The position numbers were made by a program, and so were the translations under genes. The notes under the pieces are model-generated. The model saw nothing but the letters and a program-made list of their open reading frames with translations, was not told the DNA's origin and searched no databases. Positions 33,449 to 41,993 of a stretch of 43,053 nt of DNA are shown here, piece after piece. Location: assembly GCA_036274695.1 (NCBI GenBank), contig DASUFF010000106.1, forward strand, positions 1 through 43,053. The letters are read 5' to 3'. The DNA is from DASUFF01 sp036274695. GTDB taxonomy: Bacteria; UBA10199; JACPAL01; GCA-016699445. Position 1 is the first letter of the stretch, and every line of letters begins with the position of its first letter.

Positions 33449-34407
33449 TTCAGAGGCTTCCGCAGGCGTTGCTGGTTCTTCTCGCCCCAGAGGAGCTGGC
33501 GCGTCAGTTTGGCCTGAAATTCCTTGGCGGAATAGAAACCCTTCAGCTTCAGCAAATGGTTGCGGGCGGCGACCTCGATCACCGTCGTCAAGCTGCGTCC
33601 CGGCCGCACCGGAAGCTGGATGAAGGGGATCTTGACGCCCAAGATCTCGTATGTCTGCTGGTCGATCCCCAGACGCTCGTATTCCTGCTTCGGGTTCCAT
33701 TCGACGATTTCGATGACGAGCTCGATCACTTTCTGGTCCCGGACGGAGGTCACGCCGAAAAGATCCTTGATGTTGATGATGCCAAGGCCCCGGATCTCCA
33801 TGTGGTATTTGATCAAGTCGGAGCCGAAACCGTAGAGGGAGGAGGGCGCTTTCTTTCGGATGTTGACGACGTCGTCGGCGATCAGGCGGTGGCCCTTCAT
33901 GACGAGCTCGAGGGCGCACTCGCTTTTGCCGATGCCGCTTTTTCCCATGAGCAGGATGCCCACCCCGAAGACGTCGGTCAAAACCCCGTGGACGGTCGTG
34001 GTTTCGGTCAACCGCTCCTCCAGGAACTTCATCACCCTTTGGATGAAGATGCCGGTGGTCAACGTGGTGCGCAAAAGGGGGATGCGGGCGCGGGCGGTCT
34101 CGCTTTTTAGTGCGGGAGTGGGCTCGTTGCGGTTGGTGATGATGAATCCCGCGATCTCCCGCTTACAGATCTTCCTCAAGACTTTCGAGGCCTGGGCCGG
34201 CTTGAGGTTTTTCAGGAAGGAGATTTCGGAGTTCCCCAGGACCTGAAGGCGGCCGGGCTGGAGATTGGCGGCGAACCCGGTGAGAGCCAGGCCCGGCTTC
34301 TGAATTTGGGGGATCAGGATCTTTTTTTTGAGGTCGCCGCCTAAATTTTCGATTTCGAGCTGATAGTCCCGGTCGTCAAGGAGCGCTTGGACGGGTAAGG
34401 AGATCAT
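33445..34407 (-). CDS. hprK: HPr(Ser) kinase/phosphorylase
   Basis: HprK uses ATP to phosphorylate the regulatory serine of HPr and also reverses the reaction. The 320-residue protein has an N-terminal domain to about 130, then V-H-G-V-L with the general-base His140. The Walker A loop G-K-S-G-I-G-K-S is at 155-162, and R-L-I-A-D-D-V-V follows. The family signature E-I-R-G-L-G-I-I-N-I-K-D-L-F-G occurs near residue 207. There is no clear Shine-Dalgarno before ATG 34407, which is 28 bp after ptsN. Presence with a Ser46-bearing HPr implies carbon/energy signalling without sugar transport. Confidence 0.96.
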   Translation of the reverse strand: MISLPVQALLDDRDYQLEIENLGGDLKKKILIPQIQKPGLALTGFAANLQPGRLQVLGNSEISFLKNLKPAQASKVLRKICKREIAGFIITNRNEPTPALKSETARARIPLLRTTLTTGIFIQRVMKFLEERLTETTTVHGVLTDVFGVGILLMGKSGIGKSECALELVMKGHRLIADDVVNIRKKAPSSLYGFGSDLIKYHMEIRGLGIINIKDLFGVTSVRDQKVIELVIEIVEWNPKQEYERLGIDQQTYEILGVKIPFIQLPVRPGRSLTTVIEVAARNHLLKLKGFYSAKEFQAKLTRQLLWGEKNQQRLRKPLK

Positions 34408-34435
34408 AAGTAACGGGGCGGTTTAAAACTTATCT

Positions 34436-34897
34436 TTAAAATTTATCGTCCTCGCCGACGATCTCCTGATAGATCTGGTCGGAGTCGGCCGCTTCCATCA
34501 GCTTGTTGCGGAAGTGCACGTCCTTCAGCAACCTCGAGAGGCGGGCCAAGGCCTTCAAATGCAGGCTTGCGGCGTTTTCCGGGGCGAGGAGGACGAAGAA
34601 GAGGTGGGCCGGCTTGCCGTCCTGGGAGTCGAAGGGGATGCCCTCCACGCTGCGCCCGAAACCGGTGACGATCTGGCTTAAGGCCGGAATCTTGCCGTGC
34701 GGGATGGCGACGCCGTTGCCGATGCCCGTGCTCCCGAGCTTTTCCCGCTCGGAGAGGATGCCGATCATCTCGTCCTTCGACAGGTTCGGAAAATTTTTGG
34801 CCAACAGGTCCGAAAGCTCGACGATGACATCGTCCTTCGTGCGGGCGGAAAGATGGGAGACGACGCTGTTTTTCTGGAGGATCTGCTTTATTTTCAT
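34436..34897 (-). CDS. ptsN: PTS EIIA-Ntr (nitrogen regulatory IIA)
   Basis: This 153-residue protein is of the EIIA-Ntr/fructose type. The phosphorylatable histidine is His67 in G-N-G-V-A-I-P-H-G-K-I. L-F-F-V-L-L-A-P-E-N-A-A follows at the second conserved position, and the C-terminal helices close the fold. PtsN classically modulates potassium transport and stress responses in proteobacteria and is found next to rpoN. A possible internal promoter lies upstream at 34925-34954. ATG 34897 follows hpf after 65 bp. Confidence 0.95.
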   Translation of the reverse strand: MKIKQILQKNSVVSHLSARTKDDVIVELSDLLAKNFPNLSKDEMIGILSEREKLGSTGIGNGVAIPHGKIPALSQIVTGFGRSVEGIPFDSQDGKPAHLFFVLLAPENAASLHLKALARLSRLLKDVHFRNKLMEAADSDQIYQEIVGEDDKF

Positions 34898-34924
34898 GCT
34901 TAAGGCTCGCGATGCGAGGGAGAG

Positions 34925-34954
34925 GCTATAGCCCTAAGTCCCGGCGGATTGCAA
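34925..34954 (-). promoter_or_regulatory. Weak candidate internal promoter before ptsN
   Basis: On the minus strand TTGCAA (34954-34949) and TATAGC (34930-34925) are 18 bp apart, about 28 bases before the ptsN ATG. Both hexamers match the consensus at only four of six bases. A 10-base palindrome, GGCTATAGCC (34924-34933), overlaps the -10. This may be chance. Confidence 0.25.
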
Positions 34955-34962
34955 TTGGAATG

Positions 34963-35304
34963 TCAGTCTTCGCTCTCGCTGGGGCGGCGTTTCCGCGGGC
35001 TCCGGCTGGGCTTCTTATGGTGTCCTTTCAGCTTTTCTTTGTACTTTTTAAGCTGCGTTTCGATCTTCGCCAAGGCCCGGTCGACGGACAGGTACATGTC
35101 GTGGCTTAGGGCCTTGGCGTTGAAGAGACTGTGGTTTTCGGAAAAGCTGATCTCCGCCATGTGCCGGGTGCCCTCCACGTTCAAGGTCACGTGGGCGTTC
35201 GTCGGCTTGATGAAGTACTTCGACAGGCGGCTGATCTTGTCGTGGATATGCTCGCGCAGAACCTTGGAGGATTCGGTGTGGCGGAACGTGACGTTGATTT
35301 CCAA
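34963..35304 (-). CDS. hpf: Ribosome hibernation-promoting factor, short form
   Basis: This 113-residue HPF/YfiA-type protein binds 30S subunits and promotes inactive ribosomes in stationary phase. The beta-alpha fold core shows INVTFRHTESSKVLREHI, a central V-T-L-N-V-E-G-T-R-H-M-A-E-I segment and H-D-M-Y-L-S-V-D-R-A-L-A-K-I-E. The basic tail (KKYKEKLKGHHKKPSRSPRK) lies from about residue 87. It has no long C-terminal dimerisation domain. It begins 13 bp after rpoN, in the standard rpoN-hpf-ptsN order. Confidence 0.95.
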   Translation of the reverse strand: MEINVTFRHTESSKVLREHIHDKISRLSKYFIKPTNAHVTLNVEGTRHMAEISFSENHSLFNAKALSHDMYLSVDRALAKIETQLKKYKEKLKGHHKKPSRSPRKRRPSESED

Positions 35305-35317
35305 GTGCCCTCCTTGA

Positions 35318-36793
35318 TTACAGAACCTGTCGCCTCCGGGATGCGGGGAGGATGCCCATCAACTCGCGGTATTTGGCCACCGTGCGACGGGCGATTTGAA
35401 TATTGCTCTTGTTCAAAAGGTCCGTGATGATCTGGTCGGAGAGGGGCTTTTTCGGGTCCTCTCCCGTCACCAGTTTCCGGATCTCCTCTTTCACGGCCTC
35501 GGACGTCAACCCGTCCCCGTTGCCGGCGGGGACGCGGGCGTTGAAGAAAAATTTGAGCTCGAAGAGGCCGCGGGGCGTCTGGACGTACTTGTTTGTCGTC
35601 ACGCGCGAGATCGTCGACTCGTGCATGTTGATGTCTTCGGCGATATCGCGAAGCACCATCGGTCTCAAGGCGGAAACCCCATTCTCCAAAAAATCCTTCT
35701 GGAACTTCACGATCGAGGTGGTGACCCGGTAGAGGGTGCGCTGCCGCTGATGGATGCTGCGGATGAGCCACAGGGCCGAACGCAGCTTGTCCTGAATGTA
35801 TTCCTTGGCGTTGGACGGCATTTCCTTCTGATAGAGGGCGTTCCGGTAGAAATTGCTCACCTGGAGCTTGGGCAGGCCGTCGTCGTTCAGGAAGACGATG
35901 TATTCGGTGCCCACCTTTTCCACGAAAACGTCCGGAATGATGTACTGGGGCCGCTCGCTTCCGAAAGGGCGTCCGGGTTTCGGCTCCAGGGTCGAGATGA
36001 TGTGCGACAGCTCGCGCAGGCGCTCCATCGTGATCTTCATGTTCTTCAGGATGGCGGGATAATTCTTCCTTTCGAGATCTTCGAGGTGGTGGTCGATCAA
36101 CGATTCCAGGAGCGTCTTTTCACGCTGGTCGAAGGGCTTGATTTGGATCTTGAGGCACTCCTTTAGGTCCCGGGCGCCGACGCCCGGAGGGTCCATCTCC
36201 TGGATGCGGGACAAGGTGCTCTCGATCTGGAAGACCGAGACGCCCAGCTTCTGGGCCAGGTCGGGCAGGCTCGACTTCATGTAGCCGTCGTCGTCGATCT
36301 CGCCGATCAGCTCTTCCGCCACCTCGATCTCGTCCAAGGGGAACGCCGCCATGTGGATCTGCCACAACAGGTGATCTTGGAGGGACGTGCCGGTGGGGGC
36401 CAGATTCTCGTAGGGAGGGGGCTCGTCGCTGAAGTCCCGGGACTCGCCGCCGCCGGATTCCGCGGCGTTGTAGTTCCCCATGTAGTTTTCCCAATCGAAA
36501 TTGGAAGGCTCCTTCATCTCGCCGTCCTTGGAGCCGACTTCGGGGGTCTTCTGATCCTTATCGTGCTGGTCGTGGAGGAGGGCGACGGGCTCGGTGATGG
36601 AGACCTCTTCCTCTTCTTTGGAGGCCGCTTCCTCCGGGGTCTCCTCCAGGATGGGATTTTCGAGGAGCTCGTGCTGGATCAAGTTCTGAAGCTCCAGGCG
36701 CGAGAGCTGGAGTAGTTTGATCGCCTGCTGGAGTTGCGGGGTGATGACTAATTGCTGGGCTAGCTTCAGGCTTTGCTTGATCTCTAGGGCCAT
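35318..36793 (-). CDS. rpoN: RNA polymerase sigma-54 factor
   Basis: RpoN directs RNA polymerase to -24/-12 promoters that require enhancer-binding activators. The 491-residue protein has the N-terminal activator-interaction region (LKLAQQLVITPQLQQAIKLL), an acidic linker (about 48-120), and a core-binding region. The C-terminal RpoN box A-R-R-T-V-A-K-Y-R-E is at residues 468-477. The ATG at 36793 has no good Shine-Dalgarno (only AGG before it). A strong sigma-70-type promoter ends 11 bases upstream, so translation may be near-leaderless. It heads the operon rpoN-hpf-ptsN-hprK-rapZ-EIIA-ptsH-ptsI. Confidence 0.97.
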   Translation of the reverse strand: MALEIKQSLKLAQQLVITPQLQQAIKLLQLSRLELQNLIQHELLENPILEETPEEAASKEEEEVSITEPVALLHDQHDKDQKTPEVGSKDGEMKEPSNFDWENYMGNYNAAESGGGESRDFSDEPPPYENLAPTGTSLQDHLLWQIHMAAFPLDEIEVAEELIGEIDDDGYMKSSLPDLAQKLGVSVFQIESTLSRIQEMDPPGVGARDLKECLKIQIKPFDQREKTLLESLIDHHLEDLERKNYPAILKNMKITMERLRELSHIISTLEPKPGRPFGSERPQYIIPDVFVEKVGTEYIVFLNDDGLPKLQVSNFYRNALYQKEMPSNAKEYIQDKLRSALWLIRSIHQRQRTLYRVTTSIVKFQKDFLENGVSALRPMVLRDIAEDINMHESTISRVTTNKYVQTPRGLFELKFFFNARVPAGNGDGLTSEAVKEEIRKLVTGEDPKKPLSDQIITDLLNKSNIQIARRTVAKYRELMGILPASRRRQVL

Positions 36794-36804
36794 AACCTGG
36801 ACAA

Positions 36805-36833
36805 ATTTTAAAAATGTGGCCGATCCTTGTCAA
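36805..36833 (-). promoter_or_regulatory. Strong sigma-70-like promoter of the rpoN operon
   Basis: Minus-strand TTGACA (36833-36828, perfect) and TAAAAT (36810-36805, five of six) are exactly 17 bp apart. This is the best promoter match I found in the window. Transcription would start at about 36798, leaving a leader of only about 5 bases before the rpoN ATG. Confidence 0.75.
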
Positions 36834-36871
36834 CAAAGTAGGAGGCCTCGCGAAGTATATTTTTCGGCGGC

Positions 36872-38557
36872 CTATTTCGTCTTGACTTTTGAGGCTTCGG
36901 AGAGATCGGAGGCCTCATTTGGCGCGGTTTTATCGGCCTTTCCGGTCCATTGCTTGCGGAGAGAGAATTCGGCCGCCGCCTTGATGAAACGGGTGAACAG
37001 CGGATGGGAATGGTGGGGCCGGGACTTGAATTCCGGATGGAACTGGCAGCCCAAAAACCAGGGGTGTTTCTTGATTTCGACCATTTCCACCAGCCCGCCC
37101 TGGGGGCAGACGCCGGAAATGACCAATCCCTTGGAGGCCATTTTATCCTTGAAGAAGTTGTTGAACTCGAAGCGGTGGCGGTGGCGCTCCGAGATCTGGC
37201 GCTCGCCGTAGGCCTCGGCCGCCAGGGTATTCCTCTCGATATCGCAGGGATAGGCGCCCAACCGCATGCTGGCGCCCTTCATGATGACGGCCTTCTGCTC
37301 TTCCATTAAGGCGATCACCGGATGGGTGGTCTGGGGGTCGAACTCGGTGGAGTTAGCGTCTTTGAAGCCGCAGACGTTTCGAGCGAACTCGATCACCGCC
37401 AGCTGCATTCCCAAACAGATGCCGAAGTAGGGGACGCGGTTTTCGCGCGCGTAGGTGATCGCGCGGATCTTGCCCTCGATGCCCCGGTTCCCGAAGCCGC
37501 CGGGAACCAGGATGCCGTCGTGGCCCTCCAACACGGCACCGACGTCGGGCAGACCCTCTAATTCCTCGGAATCGAAAAACTTCAGCTTCACGTTCGCTTC
37601 GTTGGCGAAGCCTGCGTGCTTGAGGGATTCGTTCAAGCTCTTGTAGGAGTCGGTCAAGTGGACGTACTTGCCCACCACCGCGATCGTCACCTCCTGCTTG
37701 GGATTCTTGATGCGGTGGACCAAGTCCTGCCAGGCCCCCAGTTCCGGCGTGCGCGTCCAGATGTTCAGGAGCTCGACGATCTTTTCGTCCAAGCCTTCCT
37801 CGTGCAGGACGATCGGGACCTCGTAGATGGACTCGACGTCCTTGGCCGTCACCACGCAGTCGGCCGGCATGTTGCAGAAGAGGGCGATCTTGGCCTTCAA
37901 GTCTTTGGAAAGGACGCGGTCCGTGCGGCACAGGAGCAGGTCGGGCTGGATGCCGATCTCGCGCAGCTTTTGCACCGAGTGCTGGGTCGGCTTGGTCTTG
38001 AGCTCCCCGGCCGTGGGGATGAAGGGCACCAGGGTCAGGTGGATATAGAGGCAGTTCTCCTCGCCAACGTCGAAACGGAATTGGCGGATGGCCTCCAGGA
38101 AGGGGAGGCTTTCGATGTCGCCCACCGTCCCGCCGATCTCGACGATGACCAAGTCCACCCCGTTGGCCACCTGCATGATGGCGCCTTTGATCTCGTCGGT
38201 GATGTGCGGGATGACCTGGACGGTCTTGCCCAGGTACTCGCCTTTGCGCTCCTTGTGGATGACGGCGTCGTAGATGCGGCCGGTGGTGAAATTATTCAAC
38301 CGCGAGGTTCTGATCGTCGTGAAGCGTTCGTAGTGGCCCAAATCCAGATCGGTCTCGGCGCCGTCTTCGGTGACGAAGACCTCGCCGTGCTGGAAGGGGT
38401 TCATCGTGCCGGCGTCGACGTTGAGGTAAGGATCCAGCTTCTGCATCGTGATCTTCAGACCGCGGGATTCCAGCAAAGCCGCGATGGACGCGGCCGCGAG
38501 GCCTTTGCCCAGGGACGAAACGACGCCTCCGGTCACAAAAATGAATTTGGTCTTCAT
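36872..38557 (-). CDS. pyrG: CTP synthase
   Basis: PyrG aminates UTP to CTP with glutamine and ATP. The 561-residue protein begins KFIFVTGGVVSSLGKGLAA (synthetase P-loop). It contains P-Y-L-N-V-D-A-G-T-M-N-P-F-Q-H-G-E-V-F-V. The C-terminal class I glutamine amidotransferase has the nucleophile Cys381 in G-I-C-L-G-M-Q, and the catalytic His-x-Glu near the end is in C-Q-F-H-P-E-F. GGAGAG precedes the ATG by 4 bases. A 20-residue Glu/Ala/Lys-rich tail follows the family end. It is 78 bp upstream of rpoN with its own promoter in between, and its own upstream region is 143 bp. Confidence 0.97.
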   Translation of the reverse strand: MKTKFIFVTGGVVSSLGKGLAAASIAALLESRGLKITMQKLDPYLNVDAGTMNPFQHGEVFVTEDGAETDLDLGHYERFTTIRTSRLNNFTTGRIYDAVIHKERKGEYLGKTVQVIPHITDEIKGAIMQVANGVDLVIVEIGGTVGDIESLPFLEAIRQFRFDVGEENCLYIHLTLVPFIPTAGELKTKPTQHSVQKLREIGIQPDLLLCRTDRVLSKDLKAKIALFCNMPADCVVTAKDVESIYEVPIVLHEEGLDEKIVELLNIWTRTPELGAWQDLVHRIKNPKQEVTIAVVGKYVHLTDSYKSLNESLKHAGFANEANVKLKFFDSEELEGLPDVGAVLEGHDGILVPGGFGNRGIEGKIRAITYARENRVPYFGICLGMQLAVIEFARNVCGFKDANSTEFDPQTTHPVIALMEEQKAVIMKGASMRLGAYPCDIERNTLAAEAYGERQISERHRHRFEFNNFFKDKMASKGLVISGVCPQGGLVEMVEIKKHPWFLGCQFHPEFKSRPHHSHPLFTRFIKAAAEFSLRKQWTGKADKTAPNEASDLSEASKVKTK

Positions 38558-38666
38558 GAGCTCTCCGCTTCAGATTTTAGCTTAAAGACACGATGTCGGG
38601 CTGGAATTTCTATTTAGACCCCTTCCGGGAAAAAGCCAGAGAATTCCGACGAAAGGGGCGAAAAAG

Positions 38667-38675
38667 TTATCCACA
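38667..38675 (+). other. Single consensus DnaA box
   Basis: The 9-mer TTATCCACA, the strong DnaA-box consensus, occurs once, between pyrG and the phosphoesterase gene. I found no second perfect copy in the window, and no AT-rich unwinding region or dnaA/dnaN genes nearby, so this is not an origin. One match in 43 kb can occur by chance. Confidence 0.4.
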
Positions 38676-38700
38676 AACGGGATGCGGAATCGTCTTGCGG

Positions 38701-41700
38701 TCAGTGTTCGGGATGATGATGCCCCGGAAGGCGGATGGAGAGCGAAGGAACGTCGATGCGCAAGTTAAGTCCGACGCCCCAGTTTCCGTCGAGCGTCGAT
38801 CCGCCCCAAATGCCGATCTCCGGCGGAACGGCGGGCAGCAGTCCTTTGAATCCGACCTCGCCGCCTAAGAAGGGATTTTTGGCCGTCACATTGTTGGCGA
38901 CGGCGTAGGTGCGTATCGCGCCCCAATCGAGACCGACGCGCGTGTTCAGTCCGCGCGTCACCGATGAATATTCGGCGCCGACGGCCAGCATGTTCGGGCC
39001 GCCGAAGAAAGGATGGACGTCGTGAGACAAGGGAAACAGCAGCAATCCGCCGGCCAGGACGCCTTTGTCGCCGGATCTCCAGTCCCAGGCGAACCCCAGG
39101 TCCAGATTGATGCACATCTTGTTGTGCGGGTACTGGCAAACCAAGGGGAACCAATCCAGCCGCGGAGCGTGTTCCGGCGTGCCTGCGGCCGAGACCTTGA
39201 GGGCCGTCGGGTCCGAATGCGCCTGAAAAGCGGTCATCGCACGCGTTTTGTCCCAGGCGCGGTCCTCATCCCACCATTTTTTGCGGAAGTCTTCGATCTT
39301 CCGGCCGTCCTCGCTGACGATGCCCGCCTGTGGGGCGACGCGCAGCACGCGCATGGTCAAATCGATCTCTCCGGTGGGACGGCTGGTCACGACGAGATAA
39401 CCGCTGCCATCGCCGTCGGGGATGCCCAAGGTGCCGGCGGTGACGAAGGCCGTGCCGCGGCGCTTGCAGTAGGACTTCGAGCCCGCGTTGAAATCCTTAA
39501 GGATGGGGCCGGGGAAGCCGTCCGAGCCCAATGTCTGAACGGAACGCAGCTCCATGCGGTGGTCCAAGTCCCAATGATGCCTTAAGTTATGCAGACGCTC
39601 AAAGATGGTGTCGGGGTCTTTCTTTTCCAGAATTTTGCCCAGTTCCGCGCGGAATTTTTTTCTCTCTTCGGCCGTGTCGAACTTAAGCGAGAAATCGAAT
39701 TCTCCGTATTGATGGACGTGGCCGGCCACGGCCAATGCTAAGACCGACTCGCCGTCGTCGCGACGGTAGTACCAGGACGCCATGCGGACGGCCCAGGCCG
39801 CGTCGCCGCGCAGGGAATCGGCGGAGCTGACGGATTGATCCGGGCCTTCATCGCCGTGAAAGGCGGGATAATGGCCCATGAGGATCATCTTCTGGCCGCT
39901 TTGTTTGGCCGCCTCCATCTCCCTTAAGAAGGCGATGAAGTTCTCAGGCCGAGGTCCTTTGCCGTTGACGTTCTGCTGGCCGATGTACTGTTTCATGGCG
40001 CTGATGACGTGCGGGCCCACCGGCTCGTGGACCTCCTCCAAGAGATACCGTGCGTAATTGAAATGCTCGGTCTCCGTCGGCCAGGCGAAGACGCGGAAGC
40101 CGTTGCCCAGACCCACGCCGTAGGTCTCGTAGGTCCCGATCTCCCTCATATGGTGGTCGAGAAAATCGTCGTTCCGGTACTCAAAGGGTTCCTTGGCGTA
40201 GAGTTCCTCCAAGACCTGGCCGATCCATCCGTCCGACTTGCTCGTGCGGGTGAGCAGGGCCTTCACGCCTTCCGCATAGAGGACGGCGTTGGGGAAAAGG
40301 TGGTTGTCGTAATGGTCGGCGTAAAGGTCGCGCAGGCTCTCGTTGTGGACGAAGTTCCTTAAATGGAGCGACAGCGGGAAGGGGTAGGCGTGGTGGTCGT
40401 GGTTGCCCGAGACGACGTACAGCGGCGCTTCGATCTTTCCCAAAATTTCCCGGAGACGCCTTAAGTTCGTGCCCCGGTAACCCTGGCGCTCCAAGGTGAT
40501 CGCGATGTTCGTGAAATCCGCCAAGTCCCCCGCCAGGAAAACGCGGTGGATCTCGCCCTTGCGGTAGGCCTCGTTCCAAAGGGAGACCGCCGCCTCCACC
40601 TGCTCGTTGACGGATTGATAGAAGCGCTCGACCTCCTCGGCCCGGCCGCGGAGGATCGGGATCTTGTCCGGCTCGATGCCGTCGGTCTCGTAGCGGTTGG
40701 CTAAGCTGCGCAGGCTGTCCGCCATGACCCGCACGACCTCATAGTCCCGGTCGGCCACATGAAGGTCGCTGGCGAAGACGTCGTGGCTGGTCTGTCCCGT
40801 CATGTCTTGAAGGACGAATCCTCCGTCGATCGTCCGTGTCTTATCCCCACTCTTTAATAGGAGGTCGAAACGCCGGATCGGACGGTTGTCGATGGCCTCC
40901 GCGGCGTTCGGGAGGGCGAATTTCACGCGGTAATAGGTCATCTCCTCGCCGCCCCGGAAGATAGTGCGGCCCAGGCGCGGCTGAAAGAGGTGGAAGGACG
41001 ACTGAGCATCGATGGGATCGTCGTTGGGTCCGGGCGCGTCTTTTTCCACGGAAACGGCGGTCATCTTGAATTCCGACGTCCCCGCTAAGTCTTGAAAGGC
41101 CGAGGCGCGGATGGCGACGCTGGAGTCCTTGTTAAAATAATCGAGGACGGCCGTGTTGAGATCCTTCTCATGCGCCTTGAGGAAGGATTTTGGGACGGCG
41201 ACGGCGAATGTGACCGTCCCGCCCTCCGGTTTTAAGGTCGCCAGGTCGGCGGTGACGGGGCTTCCGACGGCGGCCATCAGATAGGGCGATTTCGCATCTT
41301 CCTGAAAACGTTTCCGGTCCTCCTGATCCAAGAGGGGATTGATCTCGTTCAACTCGTTTTGAATCGCCTTCGCGTATTGGAGGCGTCCCGCGCGGACGGG
41401 GGCGGCATAGCGCCGCGCGTCCAGCAACAGTCCCTCGGCCACCCTTAAATAAGAAATGTCTTGGGTGTCGACCCAACGGGCACGGGCGCGCAGCGCGAGG
41501 CGGTAGAGATGAATGAAGTCCCCGCCCTCGGCTAAGATCCGGCGGGCGAGAGGCCACTTGGCCGGATCCGTTCCCTTGCCCAAAAGGGGCTCGACGACGT
41601 TGTCGAAGACGGCGTTTTGCAGGGTTTGAGCGGTGCGCCAGCGGTCGTCGATGGTCCCGCGGTCGTTCAGGCGGCTGTTGGACGGGCTCTGCCAGTCATA

Positions 41701-41940
41701 ACCCCAGAGGATGCGGTTCAAACGGTCGCCGGTTTCGTTGCCGTGCTGGACCTCGGCTGGGTTGGAGGCCGGGGGACCGCCCAACTGCGGGGCGTAGGTG
41801 ATCGTCCCGTCGTCATTGGCGTCCAGCGCGTCCAGACCGTCTTGGAGGCTTCCGGAAAAGGAGTCCCAGGGCAAGGAAACGTCGATCGGATTGGGAAAAT
41901 CCGGATGGACGAATCGCAGGCGTCGGACGGGGACGGCCAC
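38701..41940 (-). CDS. Large calcineurin-like phosphoesterase with EF-hand-like loop and C-terminal beta-rich domain
   Basis: The 1079-residue protein starts at a GTG preceded by AAAGGAG. The metallophosphatase core is clear: G-D-L-A-D at 471-475, G-N-H-D-H at 512-516, a later G-H-Y-P-A-F-H-G-D-E-G, and G-H-V-H at 740-743, the metal-binding motifs of the family. Near the N-terminus is an EF-hand-like loop, D-A-N-D-D-G-T-I-T, in a segment that recalls a calcium site. The last 150 residues are glycine- and aromatic-rich, with alternating beta segments as in an outer-membrane barrel, and end in a His-rich tail (GHHHPEH). No signal peptide is seen, which is odd for such a tail. Substrate unknown. 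It follows the 293-residue gene by 53 bp, probably as one operon. Confidence 0.85.
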   Translation of the reverse strand: MAVPVRRLRFVHPDFPNPIDVSLPWDSFSGSLQDGLDALDANDDGTITYAPQLGGPPASNPAEVQHGNETGDRLNRILWGYDWQSPSNSRLNDRGTIDDRWRTAQTLQNAVFDNVVEPLLGKGTDPAKWPLARRILAEGGDFIHLYRLALRARARWVDTQDISYLRVAEGLLLDARRYAAPVRAGRLQYAKAIQNELNEINPLLDQEDRKRFQEDAKSPYLMAAVGSPVTADLATLKPEGGTVTFAVAVPKSFLKAHEKDLNTAVLDYFNKDSSVAIRASAFQDLAGTSEFKMTAVSVEKDAPGPNDDPIDAQSSFHLFQPRLGRTIFRGGEEMTYYRVKFALPNAAEAIDNRPIRRFDLLLKSGDKTRTIDGGFVLQDMTGQTSHDVFASDLHVADRDYEVVRVMADSLRSLANRYETDGIEPDKIPILRGRAEEVERFYQSVNEQVEAAVSLWNEAYRKGEIHRVFLAGDLADFTNIAITLERQGYRGTNLRRLREILGKIEAPLYVVSGNHDHHAYPFPLSLHLRNFVHNESLRDLYADHYDNHLFPNAVLYAEGVKALLTRTSKSDGWIGQVLEELYAKEPFEYRNDDFLDHHMREIGTYETYGVGLGNGFRVFAWPTETEHFNYARYLLEEVHEPVGPHVISAMKQYIGQQNVNGKGPRPENFIAFLREMEAAKQSGQKMILMGHYPAFHGDEGPDQSVSSADSLRGDAAWAVRMASWYYRRDDGESVLALAVAGHVHQYGEFDFSLKFDTAEERKKFRAELGKILEKKDPDTIFERLHNLRHHWDLDHRMELRSVQTLGSDGFPGPILKDFNAGSKSYCKRRGTAFVTAGTLGIPDGDGSGYLVVTSRPTGEIDLTMRVLRVAPQAGIVSEDGRKIEDFRKKWWDEDRAWDKTRAMTAFQAHSDPTALKVSAAGTPEHAPRLDWFPLVCQYPHNKMCINLDLGFAWDWRSGDKGVLAGGLLLFPLSHDVHPFFGGPNMLAVGAEYSSVTRGLNTRVGLDWGAIRTYAVANNVTAKNPFLGGEVGFKGLLPAVPPEIGIWGGSTLDGNWGVGLNLRIDVPSLSIRLPGHHHPEH

Positions 41941-41993
41941 GGGAGCTCCTTTAGGATGTCGCGTTTCTTATCGTCCTAAAGAAGGGAAGTTGC

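Noticed and set aside
38558..38700. Replication origin near the DnaA box
   Set aside because: Only one box, no AT-rich unwinding region, and no dnaA, dnaN, gyrB or rpmH nearby.
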